Assembly (NCBI GenBank): GCA_947627905.1
Contig: CANQXX010000002.1
Coordinates: forward strand, 1-64,000
Source: an uncultured Clostridia bacterium
GTDB lineage: Bacteria > Bacillota > Clostridia > Oscillospirales > Ruminococcaceae
Direction of reading: 5' to 3'
Length of the DNA: 64,000 bases
Position 1 is the stretch's first letter. The number at the start of each line of letters is the position of its first letter. The notes below the pieces were generated by a model that did no database searches, was not told the DNA's origin, and worked only from the letters and a program-made list of their open reading frames with translations. The position numbers were made by a program, and so were the translations under genes. This document shows, piece by piece, positions 37,905-47,059 of this stretch.

Positions 37905-40310
37905 ATGGAAAGATACGATTTTGCCGCAGTTGAAAAGAAGTGGCAGGATTACTGGGAAAAACACGAGAGCTTCAAAGCAGTCACCGGAAGCCCGAAAAAG
38001 AAATTTTATGCACTTGTTGAATTTCCGTATCCGTCAGGACACGGTATGCACGTTGGACATATCAAGGCATATTCCGGTCTGGAAGTAGTCAGCAGAAAAC
38101 GCCGCCTTGAAGGCTATAACGTTCTGTTCCCCATAGGTTTTGATGCATACGGACTTCCTACCGAGAATACCGCTATAAAAGACGGTATCCACCCACGCAT
38201 CGTTACCGACAGGAATATCGAAAAGTTCACAAATCAGCTTAAAAAAGTAGGCTTCTCCTTCGACTGGTCAAGAGTTATCGACACTACACAGGAAAGCTAC
38301 TATAAATGGACACAGTGGATATTCCTCAAACTATTTGAGAATGGGCTTGTTTTCCGCGACAAAACGCTTGTAAACTATTGTCCGAGCTGTAAAGTAGTTC
38401 TTTCAAATGAAGATTCTCAGGGCGGCAAGTGCGATGTCTGCCACAGCGAAATTATCCAGAAGTCAAAGGAAGTATGGTATCTGCGTATTACCGAATATGC
38501 AGACAAACTGCTTGAGGGGCTGGATACTGTCAATTATCTGCCGAATATCCGTCTCCAGCAGGAAAACTGGATAGGTAAGTCTACCGGTGCGTTTGTGGAG
38601 TTCTCCATTAAGGAAAACGGCGAGAAACTGCGCATTTACACCACCCGTCCCGATACGCTATACGGCGTTACTTTCATGGTAATTGCTCCCGAACACCCTA
38701 TTATCGAAAAGTATCGTGATTCTATTGCAAATATAGACGCTCTTGATGCTTATAAAGCTGAATGTGCAAAGAAGAGCGAATTTGAAAGGACTCAGCTCGT
38801 AAAGGATAAAACCGGTGTAAAGATAGACGGCTTAACAGCTATAAATCCTATCAACGGCAAGGAAATTCCGGTGTATATTTCCGACTATGTCATGATGGGC
38901 TATGGAACTGGCGCAATTATGGCTGTTCCTGCGCATGATACCCGCGACTATGAATTTGCAAAGAAATTCGGAATTGATATTATCGAAGTTATCAAGGGCG
39001 GAGATATTTCCAAGGAAGCCTATACAGGCGACGGCGAAATGGTAAATTCCGGCGTTCTTAACGGTATTGACAACAAGAAAGCCGCTATAGAAAAAATGCT
39101 TGATATCCTTGCGGAAAAGGGCTGCGGCGAAAAGGGCGTTCAGTATAAGATGAAAGACTGGGCGTTCAACCGTCAGAGATACTGGGGAGAGCCTATTCCT
39201 ATCGTTCATTGCCCGAAATGCGGAATGGTTGCCGTTCCTTATGACGAACTTCCGCTGAAACTTCCGCCGGTGGACAATTTTGAACCCGGTCAGGACGGCG
39301 AAAGCCCTCTTGCAAAAATAGATTCTTTCGTAAACTGCAAGTGTCCAAAGTGCGGCGGAGACGCAAAGCGCGAGACAGATACCATGCCCCAGTGGGCAGG
39401 TTCTTCATGGTATTTCCTGCGCTACTGTGACCCGAACAACGATGAAGCCCTTGCTTCAAAAGAAGCGCTTGAATACTGGATGCCTGTTGACTGGTACAAC
39501 GGCGGAATGGAACACGTTACCAGACATATGATATATTCCCGTTTCTGGCATCATTTCCTGTATGATATCGGCGCGGTAAATACCCCCGAACCTTACGCTA
39601 AGAGAACAGCGCAGGGACTTATCCTCGGACCTGACGGCGAAAAAATGAGCAAATCCAAGGGCAACGTTGTTGACCCCAACGATGTTGTTGAAACATACGG
39701 CGCGGACGTTCTCAGGGTATATGTTCTGTTTATGGGCGACTATGAGCAGGCTGCTCCTTGGAGCGAAAACAGTGTTAAGGGCTGCAAACGTTTCCTTGAC
39801 AGGATCTGGGCGCTTCAGGACAAACTTATCGACGGCGATGAATACCGTCCGGAAATGACGGCGGCTATGCACAAGACAATAAAGAAAGTTTCCGAAGATA
39901 TCGAAGCAATGAAGTTCAATACCGCCATTGCTGCTATGATGACGCTCCTTAATAACATTGACAGCATAGGAAGCATCAATAAGGCGGAATATAAATCATT
40001 GCTTATGATGCTCAATCCGTTTGCTCCGCATATTACGGAAGAAATCTACAGCAACAATTTCGGCGCGATACTCAGCGAACAGCCTTGGGTAACTTATGAT
40101 GAGGCTCTGTGCGTTGAAAGCTCCGTTGAAGTCGCAGTTCAGGTAAACGGCAAGATCAAGGCAAAGATAATGATACCTTCTGACGCAGAACAGCCGGAAG
40201 TTCTTGAAATTGCAAAGAATGACCCGAATATTGCCGGACTGGTGAACGGCAAGACCATTGTAAAGGAAATTTATGTAAAAGGCAGACTGGTAAATATTGT
40301 TGTTAAATAA
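37905..40310 (+). CDS. leuS: Leucyl-tRNA synthetase
   Basis: An 801-residue class I synthetase that charges tRNA-Leu. Seen: PYPSGHGMHVGH (HIGH box), a zinc-type cysteine cluster YCPSCKVVLSNE...KCDVCHSE, the CP1 editing domain with GTGAIMAVPAHDTRDYEFA, WYNGGMEHVTRH, the KMSKSKGN loop, and the C-terminal tRNA-binding domain. AAAGGA lies directly before the track's ATG and 9 nt before ATG 37905, which I prefer. Confidence 0.97.
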   Translation: MERYDFAAVEKKWQDYWEKHESFKAVTGSPKKKFYALVEFPYPSGHGMHVGHIKAYSGLEVVSRKRRLEGYNVLFPIGFDAYGLPTENTAIKDGIHPRIVTDRNIEKFTNQLKKVGFSFDWSRVIDTTQESYYKWTQWIFLKLFENGLVFRDKTLVNYCPSCKVVLSNEDSQGGKCDVCHSEIIQKSKEVWYLRITEYADKLLEGLDTVNYLPNIRLQQENWIGKSTGAFVEFSIKENGEKLRIYTTRPDTLYGVTFMVIAPEHPIIEKYRDSIANIDALDAYKAECAKKSEFERTQLVKDKTGVKIDGLTAINPINGKEIPVYISDYVMMGYGTGAIMAVPAHDTRDYEFAKKFGIDIIEVIKGGDISKEAYTGDGEMVNSGVLNGIDNKKAAIEKMLDILAEKGCGEKGVQYKMKDWAFNRQRYWGEPIPIVHCPKCGMVAVPYDELPLKLPPVDNFEPGQDGESPLAKIDSFVNCKCPKCGGDAKRETDTMPQWAGSSWYFLRYCDPNNDEALASKEALEYWMPVDWYNGGMEHVTRHMIYSRFWHHFLYDIGAVNTPEPYAKRTAQGLILGPDGEKMSKSKGNVVDPNDVVETYGADVLRVYVLFMGDYEQAAPWSENSVKGCKRFLDRIWALQDKLIDGDEYRPEMTAAMHKTIKKVSEDIEAMKFNTAIAAMMTLLNNIDSIGSINKAEYKSLLMMLNPFAPHITEEIYSNNFGAILSEQPWVTYDEALCVESSVEVAVQVNGKIKAKIMIPSDAEQPEVLEIAKNDPNIAGLVNGKTIVKEIYVKGRLVNIVVK

Positions 40311-40373
40311 TGTTTTCTGATACCTTGCATAAAATTGTATGAAATATTTTGTACAGTTTTTTTCGGATTGTAC

Positions 40374-40403
40374 TTGACAAAAACAGTATATATGAGGTAT
40401 AAT
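40374..40403 (+). promoter_or_regulatory. Promoter of rpsU
   Basis: TTGACA (40374-40379), 18 bp, TATAAT (40398-40403). Confidence 0.8.
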
Positions 40404-40460
40404 AAAATAGTTATATCATGTATATAAACCTCTGCCGTATGGCAAAGGGAGGGAATTAAA

Positions 40461-40634
40461 TTGGCAGAAATTCGTGTTGGAAAGAACGAATCTCTTGATA
40501 CTGCCCTTAAACGTTTTAAAAGAAGTTGTGCAAAGGACGGCGTTATTGCAGAGGTTCGCAAGAGAGAACACTATGAGAAGCCTTCGGTAAAGCGTAAGAA
40601 AAAGTCCGAAGCTGCTCGTAAGCGTAAGTATTAA
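40461..40634 (+). CDS. rpsU: 30S ribosomal protein S21
   Basis: A 57-residue small-subunit protein absent from the ORF track because it is short. It starts with TTG, 7-8 nt after GGGAGGG. Seen: [39 protein letters not shown] and a Lys/Arg-rich tail ending RKRKY. It has its own promoter and a terminator about 100 nt downstream. Confidence 0.96.
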   Translation: MAEIRVGKNESLDTALKRFKRSCAKDGVIAEVRKREHYEKPSVKRKKKSEAARKRKY

Positions 40635-40735
40635 TTGTTAATTATCCGTCGGCTGGTTCCAGCCGTGTCCGGAACTGTCTCTGTGTGCCTGTATAAGATC
40701 CGGCAGCAGGGAAAGTATATTAACGCTTAAATGCA

Positions 40736-40769
40736 AAAAAGCGGGCGGATCATGTTCTGTCCGCTTTTT
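40736..40769 (+). terminator. Terminator downstream of rpsU
   Basis: AAAAAGCGG and CCGCTTTTT pair around a loop, followed by AAATTTG. The terminal T-run lies in the 3' arm. Confidence 0.7.
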
Positions 40770-40939
40770 AAATTTGCAATGTGTGAGCATGACGGAAAAA
40801 ATTATGAAAAACACTTGCAAAATCGGAAAAACTATGGTAAAATATATGTAGACTGATTTTGCATATGAGATTTAAAGTCAGCATAAGAACCGAGGTTCCC
40901 GGGTTTTCGGGTGCTGCTTCGGAAAGGATGGTTTAATTT

Positions 40940-41497
40940 ATGATCACAGCAGGCGATTTCAGAAACGGCGTTACATTTGAGGAAGATGGAAATGTATTGC
41001 AGGTAGTTGAATTTCAGCATGTTAAGCCCGGAAAGGGTGCCGCTTTCGTAAGAACTAAGGTAAAGAACGTTATTACCGGCTCGGTAGTTGAAAAGAGCTA
41101 TAACCCCTCGGCAAAATTCCCTACAGCTTTTGTTGAAAGAAAGGATATGCAGTATTCCTATACCGACGGAGACCTTTATTATTTTATGGATCCCGAAACA
41201 TATGAGCAGGTGCCTATCAGCTCCGCAGAACTGTCGGATAACTTCAAGTTCGTTAAGGAAGAAATGATATGCAAGGTATGCTCCTATAAAGGAAAGGTAT
41301 TTGCTGTTGAGCCGCCGAACTTTGTTGAACTGGTAGTTACAAAGACCGATCCCGGCTTCAAGGGCGATACGGCTACCAATGCCACCAAGCCGGCTACTCT
41401 TGAAACAGGCGCTGAAATAAAGGTACCTCTCTTTATTGATGAGGGCGAAACTATCAGGATAGATACAAGAACAGGCGAATATATGGAGCGCGCCTGA
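40940..41497 (+). CDS. efp: Elongation factor P
   Basis: A 185-residue translation factor that rescues ribosomes stalled on polyproline. Seen: three beta-barrel domains, [38 protein letters not shown] with the tip lysine in PGKG, and the C-terminal signature [24 protein letters not shown]. The sole ribosome site is GGAAAGGATGG. A TTGCAA/TAAAAT promoter lies about 100 nt upstream. Confidence 0.97.
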   Translation: MITAGDFRNGVTFEEDGNVLQVVEFQHVKPGKGAAFVRTKVKNVITGSVVEKSYNPSAKFPTAFVERKDMQYSYTDGDLYYFMDPETYEQVPISSAELSDNFKFVKEEMICKVCSYKGKVFAVEPPNFVELVVTKTDPGFKGDTATNATKPATLETGAEIKVPLFIDEGETIRIDTRTGEYMERA

Positions 41498-41572
41498 GCT
41501 GCGCTGCTGTTTTTGGCAATATATGATATATGCCGGTGATCCCGGCACAGCTTGAAAAGGAGGATATTTATT

Positions 41573-41995
41573 ATGGACCTTGGCGAAAAAGTATCTTATC
41601 TCAAAGGACTTATGGAAGGCCTTGATATCGACGGTTCTACAAAGGAAGGAAAGATCCTTTCAGTCATGGCGGATATCCTTGCGGATATGGCAGTTGCGGC
41701 TGAGGATATGCAGGATCAGATAGATGAGATCGTTGACGTTGTCGATATGGTCGATGAGGATCTGGGCGAGCTTGAAAATGATTTTTATGAGTTCGACGAT
41801 GATGAATGCTGCGAATGTGATGACGACTGCGATTGCTGCGATGATGACGATGATCTTTATGAAGTTGTCTGCCCGAACTGCGGCGATACTATCTGCCTGA
41901 ATGAGGGTATGCTTGAGGAAGGTTCTATGACCTGCCCCGGCTGCGGAGAACTTCTTGAATTTGATTTTGACGATGAACCGGAGGACGGCGAATAA
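41573..41995 (+). CDS. CD1247-type acidic protein with C-terminal zinc ribbon
   Basis: A 140-residue protein. An N-terminal helical domain (residues 1-65, LGEKVSYLKGLMEGLDID, resembling the clostridial 'CD1247 N-terminal' domain) precedes a very acidic, Cys-rich linker (DDDECCECDDDCDCCDDDDD). The C-terminal zinc ribbon is VVCPNCGDTICL...MTCPGCGELL. The function is unknown. It is 75 nt after efp, with AAGGAGG before the ATG at 41573; the track's TTG lies on that site. Confidence 0.8.
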   Translation: MDLGEKVSYLKGLMEGLDIDGSTKEGKILSVMADILADMAVAAEDMQDQIDEIVDVVDMVDEDLGELENDFYEFDDDECCECDDDCDCCDDDDDLYEVVCPNCGDTICLNEGMLEEGSMTCPGCGELLEFDFDDEPEDGE

Positions 41996-42022
41996 TTTCT
42001 GCCGTACAAATTGAATAATATG

Positions 42023-42150
42023 TTTCAGGGCGAGGTGCAATTCCTCACCGGCGGTAATGGGACGGCAGTCCTTAGTCCGCGAGCGGATAGCGATATCCGC
42101 CGATCTGGTGCGATCCCAGAACCGACGGTACAGTCCGGATGAAAGAAACA
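42023..42150 (+). promoter_or_regulatory. FMN riboswitch
   Basis: All RFN core segments are visible in order: TCAGGGCGAGGTGCAATTCC, CTCACCGGCGGTAATGGG, CAGTCC, CCGCGAGCGG, GATCTGGTGCGATCCCAGA, CCGACGGTACAGTCCGGATG, GAAAGAAA. FMN binding should favour the terminator just downstream and lower expression of the riboflavin transporter. Confidence 0.97.
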
Positions 42151-42170
42151 ACACACATTTCAGTGCATTT

Positions 42171-42208
42171 ACGCCCGTGAAAATATTTTTCACGGGCGTT
42201 TTTATTTT
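42171..42208 (+). terminator. Riboswitch-controlled terminator
   Basis: ACGCCCGTGAAAA / TTTTCACGGGCGT with a 3-nt loop, then TTTTATTTTC, directly ahead of the ribU ribosome site. Confidence 0.92.
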
Positions 42209-42225
42209 CTGAGGAGGTAATTTTT

Positions 42226-42915
42226 ATGCAAAACACAGAAACGGTCAAAAGGGAAACATCTTCCCGCATGGACACTAAAAAACTGACAGTATTGGCGGTA
42301 ATGACGGCTATGGCGTATATAGCGATGATGCTTTTTAAATTTCCGGTGGTATTGTTCCTGAAATATGAACCAAAAGACGTTATAATTACTATCGGAGGAT
42401 TTATGTTTGGTCCTCTTGCGTCTGTGATAATGTCAGCGGTGGTATCACTGGTGGAAATGGTAACGGTAAGCGATACAGGTCCTATAGGAGCGCTGATGAA
42501 TTTCATTTCTACCTGTGCGTTTGCCTGTACAGCGGCAGTCATTTACAAGAAGATACATTCCTTGAAAGGCGCTGTTATAGGTCTTGCTTCGGGAACGGCG
42601 GTAATGGCTGCGCTCATGATGGCTTGGAACTATCTTATTACACCTATTTACATGGGTATAGACAGAGAAACGGTCGCGGGTATGCTTATCCCTGCGTTTC
42701 TGCCGTTCAACCTGCTTAAAGCAATACTTAACAGCGGAATTACCATGCTTATTTATAAGCCGCTTTCCAATATAATGAGAAAAGCCCATGTTCTTCCTGA
42801 AAGTACGCCGGCAAACGGCTCGGAAAGCGGTGTAAAGCGGTATGCATTTATATATATTATTGCCGCATTTATGATCGTGACCTGCATTGCGGTCATAATC
42901 ATATGGAATAATTGA
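42226..42915 (+). CDS. ribU: Riboflavin ECF transporter S component
   Basis: A 229-residue membrane protein with six helices that binds riboflavin and works with the shared EcfA/A'/T module. Seen: VLAVMTAMAYIAMMLFKFPV, LKYEPKDVIITIGGFMFGP and LMMAWNYLITPIYMG, as in RibU. The FMN riboswitch upstream confirms the substrate class. The N-terminal 20 residues are polar and longer than usual, and a C-terminal polar linker leads to a last helix (FIYIIAAFMIVTCIAVIII). Confidence 0.94.
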   Translation: MQNTETVKRETSSRMDTKKLTVLAVMTAMAYIAMMLFKFPVVLFLKYEPKDVIITIGGFMFGPLASVIMSAVVSLVEMVTVSDTGPIGALMNFISTCAFACTAAVIYKKIHSLKGAVIGLASGTAVMAALMMAWNYLITPIYMGIDRETVAGMLIPAFLPFNLLKAILNSGITMLIYKPLSNIMRKAHVLPESTPANGSESGVKRYAFIYIIAAFMIVTCIAVIIIWNN

Positions 42916-42924
42916 TATTGATAT

Positions 42925-42950
42925 TTTGTAAAGTAAAATTACTTTACAAA
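42925..42950. repeat. AT-rich palindrome after ribU
   Basis: TTTGTAAAGTAA and TTACTTTACAAA, 12-bp arms, 2-nt spacer. There is no clean U-run; it may be part of a tandem terminator or a protein site. Confidence 0.5.
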
Positions 42951-42959
42951 TTTCCGAGT

Positions 42960-43005
42960 GGTATCCTTTTTGCTGAAAAGCGATCGGATACCGCCGTTTT
43001 TTATT
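42960..43005 (+). terminator. Terminator of ribU
   Basis: GGTATCC / GGATACC stem with a long inner loop, followed by GCCGTTTTTTATTT. Confidence 0.75.
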
Positions 43006-43103
43006 TGAAATTATTACAATATGGTTACAAAATCTCCGATTTGGGCGAAAAGTTTAAAATTTGATTACAGATTGCGTATAAGTATAGAAAAAAAATTTTT
43101 TTA

Positions 43104-43112
43104 TGTTATAAT
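43104..43112 (+). promoter_or_regulatory. Extended -10 promoter of the carbohydrate locus
   Basis: TGTTATAAT (TG at 43104-43105, TATAAT at 43107-43112) with no good -35, 61 bp before the first permease start. Confidence 0.6.
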
Positions 43113-43173
43113 ATTATATAGGACATCCGACAAATATCTTTGCCGGAAGTACATATGTAAATGAGGTATCGTT

Positions 43174-44112
43174 ATGAAGAACAAATTAAAACCTCCTAAA
43201 ACGTCCGGATCTGCGAAAATAAAGGAGAAAAAGAAAAGGAATTTCAAAAAATTCCTTACAAGCGACGCGGCGTTCCCATATCTTTGCCTGCTGCCAAGTC
43301 TTGTGGGGGTCATGATATTCTTTATAGTTCCGTTTTTTGTAATAATTTTCTATTCAATGGTCGACAATCCTATAAATAAGGAATTTGTATTTCTGGATAA
43401 CTACATAAGCGTGATAAGGAATACAGCGTTTAAAAGAGCGGCTCTGAATACTCTTACATTTTCAATGATATCAGTCCCGCTGGCGGTAATACTTTCAATG
43501 CTGCTTGCTATGCTTCTTGACAGCAAGATACCTTTTGTAAGTCAGTTCCGGACCAGCTTCCTGTGCCCGATGATGGTGCCGGTCGCGTCTATAGTGCTCA
43601 TATGGCAGGTAATTTTCCATTATAATGGTGCGCTGAATGATTTTCTTTCAAACTTCGGGATAGAAAAGATAGACTGGCTAAAATCAACAAAAGGACAGAT
43701 AGTCATCGTCGTGCTGTTTTTATGGAAAAATCTCGGATACAATATGATATTGTTTCTTTCGGCGCTGAATAATATCCCGAAGGATATTATAGAAGTTGCA
43801 ACGCTTGAAGGCGCAGGCGGATTTTATAAATTTTTCCGCATAAAACTCAGATATCTTTCGCCGACGATACTTTTTGTCGGTATACTTTCACTGATAAATT
43901 CCTTTAAGGTATTCAGGGAGATATATCTGCTTACAGGGGATTATCCTTTCGACAGCCTGTATATGCTCCAGCATTTCATGAATAACACATTCAGGAACAT
44001 AGATTATCAGAAACTTTCTTCGGCGGCAATACTTATGGCTATAGTAATGGTCATAATTATAGGAGCGTTATTTATCGCCGAAAATAAATTCGGAGAGGAT
44101 GTGGAGGATTGA
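43174..44112 (+). CDS. Sugar ABC transporter permease (MalF/UgpA type)
   Basis: A 312-residue inner-membrane subunit of a CUT1 carbohydrate importer. Seen: a basic N-terminus (PPKTSGSAKIKEKKKRNFKK), six membrane helices, and the ATPase-docking EAA loop EVATLEGAGGFYKFFRIKLRYLSPTI. GAGGT is the ribosome site. The TGA overlaps the start of the second permease. The locus holds no ATPase, so an MsmX-type shared ATPase is expected (known for CUT1 importers in Firmicutes). Confidence 0.92.
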   Translation: MKNKLKPPKTSGSAKIKEKKKRNFKKFLTSDAAFPYLCLLPSLVGVMIFFIVPFFVIIFYSMVDNPINKEFVFLDNYISVIRNTAFKRAALNTLTFSMISVPLAVILSMLLAMLLDSKIPFVSQFRTSFLCPMMVPVASIVLIWQVIFHYNGALNDFLSNFGIEKIDWLKSTKGQIVIVVLFLWKNLGYNMILFLSALNNIPKDIIEVATLEGAGGFYKFFRIKLRYLSPTILFVGILSLINSFKVFREIYLLTGDYPFDSLYMLQHFMNNTFRNIDYQKLSSAAILMAIVMVIIIGALFIAENKFGEDVED

Positions 44113-45068
44113 GCGAACTGACTAAAGAGATCGACGCTGCCGGATCTGTGACCGGAGCAAAAGTTCCGCTTCGCGTAAGACTTTCCAAAAAGAAGCAGAA
44201 GATCATAATGTGGATACTTACGATCTTTGCGGCGGCAGCAGCACTTATATTCCTTATGCCGACATTCCTTACGATAGCAAATTCATTTATGAGCGCATCG
44301 GAGATAAAAGCGAACTACGGAGTTATATTTGCTGAAAATGAGGACGGCGGAAAGGAATATATTTCCGAAAAGATCAATCTTAAATTCATTCCGGATATGG
44401 TAAGTTTCAGCCAGTACTATACGGTACTGTTCAAAAGTCCGGATTATCTGCTTAAATTCTGGAACTCGGTAATACTTGTAGTGCCGATAGTTATATTCCA
44501 GCTTGTTACAGCGTCATTGGCGGCGTATTCATTTGCGAGACTGAAAGGGCGTCTGAAAGAAATAATTTTCTTTGTTTACATAGTAGTAATGCTCATGCCG
44601 TATCAGGTAACGCTTGTACCTAATTACCTTATTTCGGATTGGCTGCACATACTCAATACCCGTGCCGCGATAATCCTGCCGGGAATATTTACACCTTTTG
44701 CGGTGTTCATACTGTCAAAGATCATGAGAAGAATACCTGTTTCTCTGATAGAAGCGGCTCAGCTTGACGGGGCAGGCGAATTGCAGATATTCATGCATAT
44801 ATGTATGCCTCTTTGTAAAAGTGCGCTGTTTTCGGTAGCGATACTCGTTTTTATAGATTACTGGAATATGGTTGAACAGCCGCTGATACTTCTTTCGGAT
44901 ACGGAGCTTTATCCGCTGTCAGTGTTCCTTTCACAGATAAACAGCGGCGAGATAGGACTTGCTTTTGCAGTAGCCACTATATATATGATACCTACGCTGC
45001 TGATGTTCCTTTACGGCGAGGATTATCTTGTTGAGGGAATAGCCTATTCAGGCGGTATAAAAGGATAA
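44109..45068 (+). CDS. Sugar ABC transporter permease (MalG/UgpE type)
   Basis: A 319-residue partner permease. Seen: six helices, VVMLMPYQVTLVPNYLI, and the EAA loop EAAQLDGAGELQIFMHICMPLCKSA. The start is doubtful: the TTG at 44109 overlaps the previous stop, with GGAGG only 1 nt before it. A GTG at 44148 is the next candidate, and no in-frame ATG precedes the first helix. A periplasmic loop with ENEDGGKEYISEKINLKFIP between helices 1 and 2 is larger than usual. Confidence 0.9.
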   Translation: MSELTKEIDAAGSVTGAKVPLRVRLSKKKQKIIMWILTIFAAAAALIFLMPTFLTIANSFMSASEIKANYGVIFAENEDGGKEYISEKINLKFIPDMVSFSQYYTVLFKSPDYLLKFWNSVILVVPIVIFQLVTASLAAYSFARLKGRLKEIIFFVYIVVMLMPYQVTLVPNYLISDWLHILNTRAAIILPGIFTPFAVFILSKIMRRIPVSLIEAAQLDGAGELQIFMHICMPLCKSALFSVAILVFIDYWNMVEQPLILLSDTELYPLSVFLSQINSGEIGLAFAVATIYMIPTLLMFLYGEDYLVEGIAYSGGIKG

Positions 45069-45089
45069 ATTATTAAGGAGAGAAAAGAT

Positions 45090-47042
45090 ATGAACAAAAA
45101 AAGAGAATGGGTCAAGAATGCCGCGATAATTTTTCTGGCGGTAATGCTTATACTTACGTTTTTCTCAAATACAATAATGAATTATTCGCTGCCTGAAGTG
45201 TCAGCGCAGTATGTGAACAGCGGAAATTTGTCTGAACAGATACGCGGAAGCGGTACCGTTGAAGCAAATCAGACATATGACATCAAGATAGACGAGACAA
45301 GAACCATTGCTTCGGTAGAAGTAAAAGTAGGTCAGGACGTAAAAAAAGGTCAGACGTTGTACAAACTTGAGGACAGTGAAAGCGCCGAGCTTGAAGATGC
45401 CGAGAAAGAACTGAGGGCGGCAAAAAAAGCATATGACGAAGCGCTTTTGTCCGCAGGCTTCGATTACAGCAGCTACGAACTGGATATTGCCAGCAAAGAG
45501 AAAAATCTGGCGTCTTTGAAGGAAGATCTTTCAAATATTTCGGTATATCAGGACGATTACGAAAAAGCAAAGGAAAAAACCGATGAGATAGAAAAAGAAA
45601 TAAAGGATTATGAAAAGCAATCCAAAGATCTCGAAAATGAAACAAAACAGTATGATGATATTATTGCTGCAATAGCGGCAGAGGATTATTCTTCGCTCGA
45701 TGCCGAAAATTACAATAAAATAAAAAATGCGCAGACAAAACTTGATGATGCTGAAAAGGACAAAACCGAGTCCGAAGAAAAGATAAAGGAATACGAAAGC
45801 GATATAGCTTCCGGAGGAAATGCCGATTCAATACTTGCAGCAAGACAGGAGGTAGAAAACAAACAGCTTGAGATAAATAAAACATTGACCGCTATAGCCG
45901 AATATACTTACGGAGAAAATACTGAAACAAGTCTTAGCGATCTTCAGAGTACGCTTGCTCAGCAGCAATTGGATCTTAAATATCTTCAGGAGAGATATAA
46001 TAACGAACTTTCAAAATCAAGCAGTTATGATGTGAACAAACGAAAGCTCGATACGGAAAAAACAAATCTCGGACTTCATCAGGACAAATACGACAGAGTA
46101 AAGAAAAGTTTTGATGAGCTAATCGCTTCCATAAATAGGGACGCTAAAAACAAGAAGTCTGAAATAAGCGACAAAATAGACGATATAAATAATAAAATAG
46201 ATGACGCCAAATCACGCCTTGAGGACGCTCAGGCTGAGGAAGAAGAAGCAAAATCAAAGGCTTCCGTATCTGTGGAGGAGCAAGAAAAGAAAATAAGTGA
46301 TGCCGAATTTGAACTTGAAAAAGCCAGAATAGATCTTTCACAGAAAAAAGAAGAAGATGCAATAACTGCAAGCAAGAATGAGCTTGCCATCAGTGATCTT
46401 CAGGCTTCGGTCACCGACGCTGAAAAAAAGGTCGAAAAATATAAGTCCAAATCTACCGGCGCTGAGATTACGGCAAAGGTCGGAGGCAAGGTCACCGCGC
46501 TGGCATTTTCGGCAGGCGAGGAAGCGACAATGGACTCTGTTGTCGCATCTATAGAAATGACCGAAAAGGGCTATACGCTTGAAATGACGGTTACCGCCGA
46601 GCAGGCAAGAAAGGTTCAGGTAGGAGATGAAGCCGAAGTACAGTATTTCTGGTATGGGGACGCCAAGGCAGTTCTGGATTCTATAACTCCCGATAAGGCA
46701 AATCCGGCTCAGAACAAGATACTTAAATTTTCCATTACAGGAGATGTTACGCCGGGTCAGAATATTCAGCTTGCTTTGGGTACAAAAGGACAGCAGTATG
46801 ACTACATAGTCCCTAACAGCTCTATAAGGGAGGATACCAACGGTAAATTCGTTCTTGTGGTCACCGCTAAGAGCAGTCCTCTCGGAAACAGATATATTGC
46901 CGAAAGAGTGGACGTAGATGTACTTGCTTCCGATGATACTAAATCCGCCGTATCCGGAGGATTCCTCGGAGGAGAATTTATAATCTCTACATCGACAAAA
47001 CCTATAGAACCCGGTATGCAGGTCCGTCTGGTAGACGAATGA
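45090..47042 (+). CDS. HlyD-family membrane-fusion/adaptor protein with long coiled coil
   Basis: A 650-residue adaptor. Seen: one membrane helix at residues 11-30, then the first half of a lipoyl/barrel region (GTVEANQTYDIKIDETRTIASVEVKVGQDVKKGQTLYKLED). About 350 residues of heptad-rich, Lys/Glu/Asp-rich coiled coil follow (about 95-465), then the second lipoyl half (AEITAKVGGKVTALAFSAGEEA) and beta-barrel domains to the end (PNSSIREDTNGKFVLVV). The hairpin is far longer than in MacA/YknX (about 100-150). Such proteins normally pair with MacB/FtsX-type permeases. The next gene has a MacB-like ectodomain, so the two probably form one envelope complex. Confidence 0.88.
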   Translation: MNKKREWVKNAAIIFLAVMLILTFFSNTIMNYSLPEVSAQYVNSGNLSEQIRGSGTVEANQTYDIKIDETRTIASVEVKVGQDVKKGQTLYKLEDSESAELEDAEKELRAAKKAYDEALLSAGFDYSSYELDIASKEKNLASLKEDLSNISVYQDDYEKAKEKTDEIEKEIKDYEKQSKDLENETKQYDDIIAAIAAEDYSSLDAENYNKIKNAQTKLDDAEKDKTESEEKIKEYESDIASGGNADSILAARQEVENKQLEINKTLTAIAEYTYGENTETSLSDLQSTLAQQQLDLKYLQERYNNELSKSSSYDVNKRKLDTEKTNLGLHQDKYDRVKKSFDELIASINRDAKNKKSEISDKIDDINNKIDDAKSRLEDAQAEEEEAKSKASVSVEEQEKKISDAEFELEKARIDLSQKKEEDAITASKNELAISDLQASVTDAEKKVEKYKSKSTGAEITAKVGGKVTALAFSAGEEATMDSVVASIEMTEKGYTLEMTVTAEQARKVQVGDEAEVQYFWYGDAKAVLDSITPDKANPAQNKILKFSITGDVTPGQNIQLALGTKGQQYDYIVPNSSIREDTNGKFVLVVTAKSSPLGNRYIAERVDVDVLASDDTKSAVSGGFLGGEFIISTSTKPIEPGMQVRLVDE

Positions 47043-47059
47043 TAATAAGGAATGATCTT

